This document shows, piece after piece, positions 39,615-46,607 of a DNA stretch of 64,000 nucleotides. Within the stretch, counting starts at the first letter, position 1, and each line of letters opens with the position of its first letter. The notes below the pieces were generated by a model that searched no databases, was not told the DNA's origin, and saw only the letters and a list, made by a program, of their open reading frames with translations. The stretch comes from Streptomyces sp. P9-A2. Lineage in GTDB: Bacteria; Actinomycetota; Actinomycetes; Streptomycetales; Streptomycetaceae. The position numbers and the translations under genes are program-made. Location: the NCBI RefSeq assembly GCF_036634175.1, contig NZ_JAZIFX010000001.1, forward strand, positions 5,208,001-5,272,000. The letters run 5' to 3'.

Positions 39615-40007
39615 TCAGACCTTGACGACCTCTACGGAAGGGCCGCACAGGAGCGTCAGGTCCTCGGGGTCGGAAGTGAGGACGGTGACCGGCGGGGGCG
39701 CGTTGCGGGCGATGGCGGCGAAGGCGGCGTCGATGGCGTACTTGTGGCCGTGGAGATGATGGGTGCGAAGGAGGGCGGCGGCTTCGTCGGTGACCTCCTT
39801 GGTGATGTCGTGAACGTCGAGGCGGGAGAGGGCCCACTTGATGCGGGCCGGGTGGATCCGCTCGTAATCGGCCTCAAGGGTGGTCATGGCGCTGGTGGCT
39901 ACGCGGATGCCCTCCTCTGATGCCGCCTGGACCAGAGTTACGACGGTGCGGTCCTTGCGGTAGAGCTTGGAGAGTCCTTCGCTGTCGAGCAGCAGGGTTC
40001 CGGGCAT
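39615..40007 (-). CDS. PIN-domain toxin (VapC-like)
   Basis: The 130-residue PIN nuclease has acidic residues in LLLDSEGLSKL, TTLEADYERIH and GHKYAIDAAFAAIA, followed by TSDPEDLTLLC. VapC toxins cleave tRNA or rRNA. Its start overlaps the antitoxin stop by one base (TGATG), so translation is coupled. It is related to the toxin at 45740 (shared LDSEGLSKL, GHKYAIDAA, TSD), which suggests that two units of the array descend from related cassettes. Confidence 0.88.
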   Translation of the reverse strand: MPGTLLLDSEGLSKLYRKDRTVVTLVQAASEEGIRVATSAMTTLEADYERIHPARIKWALSRLDVHDITKEVTDEAAALLRTHHLHGHKYAIDAAFAAIARNAPPPVTVLTSDPEDLTLLCGPSVEVVKV

Positions 40008-40258
40008 CAGGCGGCGGCACCGTCGACCTGTCGGTGGTCATGGCGCAGCAGCGCGCGGGCGGCCTCGACCTCCTCGCGGGTGAGCTCGTCGTTGTCGGTC
40101 TCGAAGTCGGCGACGATCTCCCGAAGTTTGTCCATGGCGACCCGTTGTTCGAGGGCTTCGGCGACGTAGGCGGAGAAGCCGCCGGGCCCGACATGGGCGC
40201 GTACGGCCTCGGCAAGGTCCTCGGGCAGGCTGATGGAGTACTTTCTGCTACTGCTCAT
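40007..40258 (-). CDS. Ribbon-helix-helix antitoxin of the PIN toxin
   Basis: The 83-residue protein begins with a ribbon-helix-helix motif (KYSISLPEDLAEAVRAHVG, FSAYVAEALEQRV). An acidic C-terminal tail that would bind the toxin follows (DFETDNDELTREEVEAARA). It is the first gene of the pair, as usual in type II systems, and probably represses its own promoter. The promoter lies toward att copy B. Confidence 0.88.
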   Translation of the reverse strand: MSSSRKYSISLPEDLAEAVRAHVGPGGFSAYVAEALEQRVAMDKLREIVADFETDNDELTREEVEAARALLRHDHRQVDGAAA

Positions 40259-40327
40259 GGTGCCGATCCTACCGATGGTCGTAACTCTGTGGGGGTGAAT
40301 GGTCAGGGCGGCATGGGGGAGGCTGCC

Positions 40328-40553
40328 CGGTCCGCAGAGAGTCCGCAGGGCGCTCGTAGGCGCCCGTCGGAGGCCAACGCAACCAAACGGTGAAATGCCT
40401 GGTCAGGGGCTTGGGCGGGGCTCCGCCGCAGGTCAGGATCAGACCGCAGGCGTTCCGCTTCAACGTCTAAGGCCTGATGTCCCGGTCTGCAAACATGCAG
40501 GTCAGAGGGTAAAAGCCCAGGTCAGGGGTCAGATCTTCGGGTCTGGCCCCTTT
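40328..40553. other. Att copy B (left arm, core, right arm)
   Basis: The left arm 40328-40452 has two GTCCGCA sites, GGTGAAATGCCTGGTCAGG, a GGCGGGGCTCCGCC hairpin and GCAGGTCAGG. The core 40453-40466 encodes FRFNV with stop TAA. The right arm has ATGCAGGTCAG, CCCAGGTCAGG and a hairpin ending CCCCTTTT (40522-40554) that should act as a terminator. The full structure resembles an attP with arm-type and core-type recombinase sites. The rest of 40259-40699 holds no gene. Confidence 0.75.
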
Positions 40554-40699
40554 TCCTTTCTGCCCTATCTGTCATAATTTTTCCTGCCGATTCTCGGCAC
40601 TGTGGTGACTTGGTGGTGACCTGCCTGGCGGTTCGTCAGCGGCCCTGGCCAGGGACTTTCGGACCTGCCGAGTGAGGGTTCGTCGCGGAGAACACGGTG

Positions 40700-41689
40700 T
40701 CAGCTTGTGTGCAGGGCCAAGTTGAGTACGACATAGCTGTGGTGCTCGCGCCCGTGCGGTGAGCGGACGGTTGATACGAGGACCTCGGCGGTGATCCGAC
40801 GGTTCGCGTAGGCACTCAGCAGGCTGGTGACTTCGTGATCCACGCGCGCCGTGATTACGCCCCGGTCGGCCGTCTCGATCTCCACCGTTCCCCGCAGCAC
40901 GCTGCCGCCGACGAGCCTGCCTGCCAACCGTTCCGTGTGTTCCTCGGGCTGCGCGGCGCGCAGCGCGTCCCGGCACCGCTGGGCGTTTCTTGAGCCGAGG
41001 CGGGAGGCACGCACACCGTTGTACGGCGAACTCCAGGTCAGGCTGACATCGGTGCCAGAGTCAGCGAGTACCTCTGTCAGGTCGGCAAGACGGTTGAAGA
41101 CCCGCCCACCCAGGGGCAGCGCTGTTTCGATCACCGCGTCGATGGCTCCTGGGCCTGCCTCCGCCCGGTCAGTGATGTCAAGGACAGCTCCCATCGCGCG
41201 GTCCAGCAATGACTCCGTCGAGGCCACCTCCGGTAGCGGTAGCTCGACCTCGTCTGCCGGCGCTTCCTCCAGGACCATGCCGTACGACGAGGGAAAGGTC
41301 GCTGCAGCATAGAGCCGTGTTGCTTTTCGGACGGCTTGCGGCAACGGGCCGTAGTCGTGTGTGGGGCGACTCTCATCGAGGGCGTGGGCAACGGTGGTGA
41401 CGGCCTCCTGGAAGAGGATCAGCCACTGTCCGAGTACGGACGACTCCACGCGATGTTCCCGGACGGGCGTCCCTTCGAGAGCCAGCCGGAGTGATCGCCG
41501 AGCCGTACTGGCTTCGGCACTGCTGGTTGCCCAACCCACGGTCTTCAGCAGCTTGCGCCGCTGTGCCGCAGCGAATTCATCTGCTGACCGCACCGGATGA
41601 TGACCGTCTGCTTTGACACGGTTGGCCTGCATCCAGGCCCTCAGGGCCTCCTTGTCCGAGGGATCGGGCAGGTTCTGCGGACTGTTCAC
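40700..41689 (-). CDS. Unrecognised 329-residue protein paired with a nucleotidyltransferase
   Basis: I do not recognise a family. The protein is soluble and helical in its first 200 residues (LPDPSDKEALRAWMQANRVK at the start). The C-terminal part alternates short strands (GGSVLRGTVEIETADRGVIT, VLVSTVRSPHGREHH). No membrane segment, Walker motif or HEPN R-x4-H signature is obvious. Its start overlaps the nucleotidyltransferase stop (ATGA), so the two are translationally coupled. Placement next to att copy B, where other units carry toxin-antitoxin pairs, suggests an effector or toxin role, but this is inference from context only. Confidence 0.7.
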   Translation of the reverse strand: MNSPQNLPDPSDKEALRAWMQANRVKADGHHPVRSADEFAAAQRRKLLKTVGWATSSAEASTARRSLRLALEGTPVREHRVESSVLGQWLILFQEAVTTVAHALDESRPTHDYGPLPQAVRKATRLYAAATFPSSYGMVLEEAPADEVELPLPEVASTESLLDRAMGAVLDITDRAEAGPGAIDAVIETALPLGGRVFNRLADLTEVLADSGTDVSLTWSSPYNGVRASRLGSRNAQRCRDALRAAQPEEHTERLAGRLVGGSVLRGTVEIETADRGVITARVDHEVTSLLSAYANRRITAEVLVSTVRSPHGREHHSYVVLNLALHTS

Positions 41690-42243
41690 AGCAGCACCTC
41701 CACATATCCTCGTCGGGCCCTCTCGGGGATACCGTTCTGCCCGCTCCGGCAGCGCTGCCAGACCTCGTCATAGACCCCGAGGCTCTCGAAGACCTTGTGG
41801 TCGCTGGGTGTCATGGCCCCAGTCACCCCCAGGGAGCGGAAGTCCTCCGTCTCGGGAAGGCACAGGACATATGCGTCCACTCGCATGGCATGGCACGTAC
41901 ACCAGTCCTTGGTACCCAGATTGTCAAGGTAGTCAACCGTGTCGGCGTCCGCCATCGCCCGGGCGTATGCATCTGGAGGTATGAGGTAGGTGACGTCGAC
42001 GTCCTCGGGATCCACTTTGCCGCTGACGAAGCTTCCGGCGAGCCATAGCCGACCCACTGCTCCGGTTGTGAGTTCCACCATTGCGTAGTGGGTCTGCAGC
42101 TCTCCGAAGAGGTGGCCGCGCGTGGACGAGTCCGTGAAGTACGCCGCCTTCACCAGTTCCGACTCGACTTCGTCCCAGGTCAGCGGAAACCTGCCCGGGG
42201 GAGGGCACTCCGTGACGGGATCGAATGCGGGTAGTGGTGACAT
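41686..42243 (-). CDS. Nucleotidyltransferase-like protein (DUF6932 type)
   Basis: The 185-residue protein has a minimal nucleotidyltransferase motif: RLWLAGSFVSGKVDPEDVDV gives the GS helix and the acidic pair on the following strand. The start is ATG 42243; upstream in-frame codons have no support. It is the first gene of a two-gene operon with the 329-residue protein. Stand-alone nucleotidyltransferases of this size act as antitoxins (MNT) or toxins (MenA/AbiEii type) by transferring AMP or CMP, so the pair is a candidate toxin-antitoxin or phage-defence system. The DUF6932 label is from recall. Confidence 0.7.
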   Translation of the reverse strand: MSPLPAFDPVTECPPPGRFPLTWDEVESELVKAAYFTDSSTRGHLFGELQTHYAMVELTTGAVGRLWLAGSFVSGKVDPEDVDVTYLIPPDAYARAMADADTVDYLDNLGTKDWCTCHAMRVDAYVLCLPETEDFRSLGVTGAMTPSDHKVFESLGVYDEVWQRCRSGQNGIPERARRGYVEVLL

Positions 42244-42413
42244 ACGGGCCCTTTGGTCAGATGGTGAACGCAGAGTCAACCTAATGGATCTCTCGGTGAT
42301 GCGTGGACCGAATGCGTGAACGCGGGGCAAGCCACCGACCCGCAGGAAGTCGGGAAGGTAGTCCTCCACGTCAACCGCATCGGTGCTCCCCGCCGTATGG
42401 CTTTTCACAACGC

Positions 42414-42593
42414 ATGGTGAAGACGCTGGAGGAGAAGCCCCGTCTGTCTGACGCTTACGCTCGTCGCAGCGCCGTGGCCGAAGCGACCCCGGACGCGGTC
42501 GACGTGTCGGACGCCGAGTCGGCTCGACGGACCGCCAAGGAGGAACAGGCGCGCCTGGGCATGACCGACGGGAGGTCCACGGCACCCGAATGA
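42414..42593 (+). pseudogene. C-terminal remnant of a SNF2-family ATPase
   Basis: The frame MVKTLEEKPRLSDAYARRSA through VDVSDAESARRTAKEEQARL matches the last 60 residues of the SNF2 protein at 59394-61577 (VEMLKNKTRLFDAYARRSA). The rest of that gene is absent. This shows that a second SNF2 cassette once lay in this unit. Confidence 0.8.
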
Positions 42594-42646
42594 GCGACAG
42601 GGTGCAGTCCGGCACGACCTTCCTGTGCGCAGGTAGCGTGACCGGC

Positions 42647-43173
42647 ATGTCCGAGGAGTTGCCCGGTTTTCCCTACCGCCCCGACCCCTTGGCGACCGGG
42701 GCGGTCGTTGCGTCCAGCACGACGTGCCTCTGCTGCGGGAGGGCGCGGGGCTCATCTACACGGGCCCGGTGTACGCGGTCGAGGAACTTTCCAACCTGCT
42801 GTGCCGTGGTGCATCGCGGATGGCGGCGCGGCTGCGAAGTACGACGCGCACTTCATCGGTGACGCGGTCGGGGACGATGTCCCGCTTGAAATCGTGATGT
42901 CCGTCGATGCGCGTACGCCGGGCTTCTCCTCCTGGCAGGACCCGCGGTGGTTCTTTCACTGCGGTGACGGTACGGCGTTCATGGGGGCGGCCGAGCCGGC
43001 CACGTTCCCGGATGCCTGGGAGGAGCTGTACAGCGAGGCCGGCCCGCGTGGGGGTGGTCTGCCGAGGCAGTGGAGAGCTATCTGGGTGCTCTCGACAGGA
43101 CATTCAGCCCACCGGCTACCTCTTCATGTGCCGCGCTTGCAGCCGATACATGGCGTACGCGGACTTCACGTAG
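42647..43173 (+). pseudogene. Broken CbrC-family (UPF0167) gene
   Basis: Pieces in different frames match one CbrC protein in order. They are SEELPGFPYRPDPLATGAVV with CLCCGRARG, then GLIYTGPVYAVEELSNLLC, PWCIADGGAAAKYDAHFIG with WFFHCGDGTAFMG, ESYLGALDR and finally YLFMCRACSRYMAYADFT. At least three or four frameshifts are needed. CbrC is known from colicin E2 tolerance and is regarded as an immunity-like family. The gene is dead. Confidence 0.8.
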
Positions 43174-43179
43174 CCGCAG

Positions 43180-43827
43180 TCAGGCGGCTGCGGCTACGGC
43201 CGGGTCCAGCCGTTGGCGAAGGCACAGCGGAGGTCCGTCCAGCGGCGCTGCTCGGCGGGGGGTGTAGTCGGGGTGGTCGCGAAGGTGGACCAGGGCGTTG
43301 ACCCACTGGTCCCAGAGGCCGTAGGGCTGGGTGAAGCGGTCGGCGTGGTGGGTGTCGAGGTGAGCGTCGAGGTGGAGGAGGGCGCCGAGGGCTGCGGGTT
43401 GGTCGTAGCGGAGGTCGGTGCGGGGGAGGTAGTGGTCGAGGTAGGCGGTGAGGATCTCGGCGTCGGCGTGGGCGCCGAGGCGGGCCAGGGCGAAACAGTA
43501 GGCGCTGCCGGAGTAGCAGACCTCGCTGGCGAGGAGGAGGTCGCCGAGGCGCTCGCGGAAGCTCGCCCGCCGGCCGACACCGATCAGCCAGGCGGCGGTG
43601 AGGCGGGAGCGCCATTCGTAGGCGAGGAGGGCTTCCAGTTCGGTGTCAGTGATCGTGGCGGCGTCCTCGATCACGTGGCGGGCGAAGCGTTTGGCGTGCG
43701 GCCACCCCGGCCGCAGGACGCGCGCGCTGTTCAGTTCGAGGTAGCGCGGGTGGTCCGAGTCCTTCCTCGTCACGTAGCGCTCGATTACGTAGCCGTAGCC
43801 GATCTCCTCGGGGTGCTGGAACGGCAT
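43180..43827 (-). CDS. DUF6000 family protein (copy i, intact)
   Basis: The 215-residue soluble protein has a YVIERYVTRKDSDHPRYLEL start and a helical core (LEALLAYEWRSRLTAAWLIG, FRERLGDLLLASEVCYSGSA, AEILTAYLDHYLPRTDLRYD) that resembles HEAT-like or immunity folds. I place it in DUF6000 from memory. It is the third gene of a CPCC-HEAT-DUF6000 operon: CPCC and HEAT overlap by four bases and three bases separate HEAT from this gene. Damaged copies of the same set occur at 52793-53594 and 57247-58465. Function is unknown. Confidence 0.7.
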   Translation of the reverse strand: MPFQHPEEIGYGYVIERYVTRKDSDHPRYLELNSARVLRPGWPHAKRFARHVIEDAATITDTELEALLAYEWRSRLTAAWLIGVGRRASFRERLGDLLLASEVCYSGSAYCFALARLGAHADAEILTAYLDHYLPRTDLRYDQPAALGALLHLDAHLDTHHADRFTQPYGLWDQWVNALVHLRDHPDYTPRRAAPLDGPPLCLRQRLDPAVAAAA

Positions 43828-43830
43828 CGG

Positions 43831-44562
43831 TCACCTCTCCGGGTATAGGTCGGTACGGTCGATCCAGGTGGGGGCGACGAAGATGCTGTCGCCGGCGGGG
43901 GCTTCGGAGGCTTCCAGTAGGGACCAGGTGCGGGACTCTTCGACCAGGTGCTCCCAGGGCGCGGTCCAGTCGAGTTCCCAGTCCAGGGCGGTGCCGGAGA
44001 TGCCGTACGTGCGGCTGGCGTCCACCTGCCAGAACTGGGAGTAGAGGATCACCTGGGCGTGGTCGGCCAGGTCGTTGATGATCTCGGCGAAGTGGGCCGA
44101 GGGCCAGCCAGGAGCGTCGTCCGCAGCGCTGGCTCGTAGGCGCGCGGTGAGCGGCGGGACGACTGGGGTGCGGGCGCCGAGTTCCGTCAAGGCCCAGCGG
44201 ATGCCGCTGGGCTCGGTCCAGTCGGGCGGGGTTGCGCGTTGCAGGCATGCGTGGTGGGTGCGGCGCAGGGGCTCGATGGAGTCGTCGATCTCCAGGTTCG
44301 CCAGGGCCATGGCTGCCCATTCGCGTATGGTCGGGTTGTCGCTGTCCAGCAGTCTGATGAGGGCAGGGCCGCAGTGGGGATCGCCCACTTCCTCAAAGAC
44401 CTCGATGGCGGTCAGCTGCCCGAAGCCGCCGAGGGAGGGGAGCTCGTCGACGATCGCGGGGATGGCGTCGGAGCCGATCCAGATCAGCTCCGCGCGGGCG
44501 TCGTAGGACTCGCAGGCTTCTCCGTCGAGCTGTTGGACGAGTCTCTTGATGTGGGCGGTCAT
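43831..44562 (-). CDS. HEAT-repeat protein (copy i, intact)
   Basis: The 243-residue protein contains HEAT-like helical repeats (ELPSLGGFGQLTAIEVFEEV, CGPALIRLLDSDNPTIREWA, ALANLEIDDSIEPLRRTH). A C-terminal region rich in Trp and acidic residues follows (SIFVAPTWIDRTDLYPER). The ATG at 44562 overlaps the CPCC stop. HEAT proteins of this kind occur among immunity proteins of polymorphic toxin systems, but no toxin gene is linked. The name is based on fold pattern only. Confidence 0.7.
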   Translation of the reverse strand: MTAHIKRLVQQLDGEACESYDARAELIWIGSDAIPAIVDELPSLGGFGQLTAIEVFEEVGDPHCGPALIRLLDSDNPTIREWAAMALANLEIDDSIEPLRRTHHACLQRATPPDWTEPSGIRWALTELGARTPVVPPLTARLRASAADDAPGWPSAHFAEIINDLADHAQVILYSQFWQVDASRTYGISGTALDWELDWTAPWEHLVEESRTWSLLEASEAPAGDSIFVAPTWIDRTDLYPER

Positions 44563-44945
44563 GACACCGGCTGGCCGCGGCGCCAGAAGGTGGGCAGCCA
44601 CCAGCAGAGGACGGAGGGGTCCGACGGCCACGGGGCCCAGTCCTTCGCTTCCCAGACCTCGAAGGAGTCCCGCGTGAGGTCGATCGGGCGCCAGGCCGGA
44701 TCGAGCGGTTCGTCCGCTGCCGGGGGTCGGACGAACCGTCGGCCGTGCTGGTCGCAGGCACCGAAGTCCTGGTAATTGTGCTGGGCCTCGATGAGGGAGA
44801 CCTTGTTCGCCCCGCCATCCATGGTGGGCCACCGGAACTGGATGGCGTCGTCCTCCCAGGAGCAGACGGGGCAGATAGCGTACGAGCCGGGCATCTCGTC
44901 CAGGACGAGATGCCCGCAGCAAGGACAGGGGTAGTGGCGGCTCAC
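44559..44945 (-). CDS. CPCC-type cysteine-rich protein (copy i, intact)
   Basis: The 128-residue product begins VSRHYPCPCCGHLVLDEMPG with CPCC and a second pair YAICPVCSWEDD. It therefore has a zinc-ribbon-like N-terminus, followed by ANKVSLIEAQHNYQDFGACD and RFVRPPAADEPLDPAWRPID, typical of CPCC-family proteins. GTG 44945 is the likely start: copy iii begins at the same codon, and the sequence upstream diverges into the att-arm flank. It is first in the operon. Function unknown; the family is often found among immunity genes. Confidence 0.75.
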   Translation of the reverse strand: MSRHYPCPCCGHLVLDEMPGSYAICPVCSWEDDAIQFRWPTMDGGANKVSLIEAQHNYQDFGACDQHGRRFVRPPAADEPLDPAWRPIDLTRDSFEVWEAKDWAPWPSDPSVLCWWLPTFWRRGQPVS

Positions 44946-45009
44946 CTGCGTAGTCTCATTGACCTGCTGTCCCCGGTGCCATGTATTTCCAGGCCAGTGG
45001 CGGTCAGCC

Positions 45010-45230
45010 GGTCCGCAGAGAGTCCGCAAGACGTTCGTAGACGGCGGTCGGAACCCAACGCAGTCAACGGTGAAAGTCCTGTTCAGAGGCTTGGGCGGGG
45101 CTCCGCCGCAGGTCAGGGTGGGGGCTCAGGCGTTCCGCTTCAACGTGTAGCGGGTGCTGTACCGCCACGTCGCTGATCCAACAAACATGCAGGTCAGGAG
45201 GGGTCCGGCCTTTCGGGGTTGGGCCCCTGG
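45010..45230. other. Att copy C (left arm, core, right arm)
   Basis: Arm 45010-45132 carries the GTCCGCA pair, GGGCGGGGCTCCGCCGCAGG and further CAGGTCAG sites. The core 45133-45146 encodes FRFNV with stop TAG, as in ychF itself. The right arm (45147-45230) matches that of copy A closely, including ACAAACATGCAGGTC and a GGGTCCGG/TTGGGCCCC hairpin. The following 240 bases to 45473 have no gene; the promoter of the antitoxin lies there. Confidence 0.75.
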
Positions 45231-45473
45231 TTGCTTGCCGTGTTGGGATGGTGTTGGGAAACCTGCCTGGTCTTCGCCTGTCATCATCCCTGGTCGTCCC
45301 TACCGTGCTGAGATTGTGCTGGGATGGTGGCTGGCTCCTGTGCTGAGTCGCGGACTGTGCGGTGTGCGACGAGAGGGGGTGGGGTGGGCGACCCTTCCCC
45401 GGCCCCTCCCGGGTGGCTCCCGTGTGGGTGGCGGGCCGTAGCGCTTTTCCTACTCGTTTGACACACTTGGGTC

Positions 45474-45758
45474 ATGGCTGAGGCGACGTACAGCATCGGA
45501 GAAGGGCCGGCGACGCGGGTGAGCCTGTCGCTTCCGGAGGGGACCGCGGAGGCGATCCGTGCGCGGGTGGGCAAGCGGGAGTTCTCTGCGTTCATCGCCG
45601 CGGCGGTCGAGCGTGAGCTGCGCGGCCAGGTGCTGGACGAGTACCTGGCGGACTACGAGAACCGCAAGGGGCCGGTCTCCGAGCAGGCTCGTCAGCGGGC
45701 ACGGCAGGTCTTCGACGAGGTGTTCGCCGAGGAGGCCGAATGGCCCGCCGCAAGCTGA
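45474..45758 (+). CDS. Antitoxin of a PIN-toxin pair
   Basis: The 94-residue protein has a ribbon-helix-helix-like N-terminus (RVSLSLPEGTAEAIRARVG, FSAFIAAAVEREL). An acidic C-terminal helix follows. It is related to the antitoxin at 40007 (shared SLPE and RVG-KREFSAF pattern). It overlaps the toxin gene by 19 bases. It should neutralise the toxin and repress the operon. Confidence 0.85.
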   Translation: MAEATYSIGEGPATRVSLSLPEGTAEAIRARVGKREFSAFIAAAVERELRGQVLDEYLADYENRKGPVSEQARQRARQVFDEVFAEEAEWPAAS

Positions 45759-46153
45759 GTCACGAGGGGACGCTGGTCCTCGACAGCGAGGGGCTCTCGA
45801 AGCTTCTCGCCGACGACGAGCAGGTGGTGGCTCTGGTTGCTGAGGCACGCTCGCGAGGTATGGAGGTCGTGATCAGTGCGCTCACCATTATCGAGGGCGT
45901 CCATGTCCGTACGAACAAGTCCCGCCTGAACTGGGTGCTCTCCGGGCTGCGCGTGGTCCCGGTGGGCGACGAGGAGGCCAGGGCGGCCTCGAAGCTGCTG
46001 ATGGATGCCGGTTCGCACGGGCACAAGTATGCGATCGATGCGGCGGTCGCCGAGGCCGCGTTGCGGCAGCACCGCCCCGTGGTCATGTTGACCTCCGATA
46101 TCGACGACATGGTCAAGCTCTGCGGCGATCGCGTCCGGCTCGTGGCGGTGTGA
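45740..46153 (+). CDS. PIN-domain toxin (VapC-like)
   Basis: The 137-residue PIN nuclease shows LVLDSEGLSKLLADDEQ, TIIEGVHVRTNKSR and GHKYAIDAAVAEAA with the acidic metal ligands, then TSDIDDMVKLCGDRV. With its antitoxin it fills the small unit between att copies C and D almost completely. This module alone forms a 1.2-kb cassette. Confidence 0.87.
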   Translation: MARRKLSHEGTLVLDSEGLSKLLADDEQVVALVAEARSRGMEVVISALTIIEGVHVRTNKSRLNWVLSGLRVVPVGDEEARAASKLLMDAGSHGHKYAIDAAVAEAALRQHRPVVMLTSDIDDMVKLCGDRVRLVAV

Positions 46154-46167
46154 TTTCCCTTTGTCCG

Positions 46168-46369
46168 GCTCACCAGCGCAGTCTCATCGACGAGTTGGTC
46201 CCGGTGTCATGCGTTTCCCGAGCGGGGGAGGACCCGCCAGTCCGCAAACAGTCCGCAGGATGCTCGTAGACGCCCGTCGGCGGCCAACGCAAAAAAACGG
46301 CGAAAGTACTGGTCAGAGCCCTGGACTGGGCTCCGCCGCAGGTCAGGGGCCAGATCTCGCGGTCTGGCC
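46168..46369. other. Att copy D: left arm with the core deleted
   Basis: Positions 46239-46348 match the left arms of B, C, E and F (GTCCGCA pair, CTCCGCCGCAGGTCAGG). After GCAGGTCAGG the sequence jumps to the GGGGCCAGATC/GTCTGGCC hairpin that in copy B follows the last right-arm CAGGTCAGG. The core and most of the right arm are therefore missing, as if lost between two CAGGTCAGG repeats. To the left, 46168-46238 keeps the GTG start and leader of a CPCC gene that is otherwise gone. Confidence 0.7.
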
Positions 46370-46585
46370 GCTCATTGTTCCCTCCTGCTGATGCCGGCCT
46401 CTTCCGGGCTCCTGTCCGGCCGCAGGGCGGCGGTTCTCGAAGTGGTCGTTCTCGAACCATAGGGAGGGGTTGATATTGGCGTCGCCCTTTGTCCGGTATG
46501 TCGACCAGGTCCAGCCGCTCTGGCACTCGACACCGAATGCGAGGAGTTCCGCAACGTTGTCCGGGCGTGACTCACCGACCGGCAT
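46343..46585 (-). CDS. Possible small protein of 80 residues
   Basis: This frame reads MPVGESRPDNVAELLAFGVE, then a compositionally normal stretch with SGWTWSTYRTKGDANINPSL and WFENDHF. Its last 20 or so residues run into the att copy D hairpin. It may be a real gene with a replaced 3' end or a fragment. I recognise no family. Confidence 0.3.
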   Translation of the reverse strand: MPVGESRPDNVAELLAFGVECQSGWTWSTYRTKGDANINPSLWFENDHFENRRPAAGQEPGRGRHQQEGTMSGQTARSGP

Positions 46586-46607
46586 GGCGTGCTGATGCGG
46601 TGATGTT

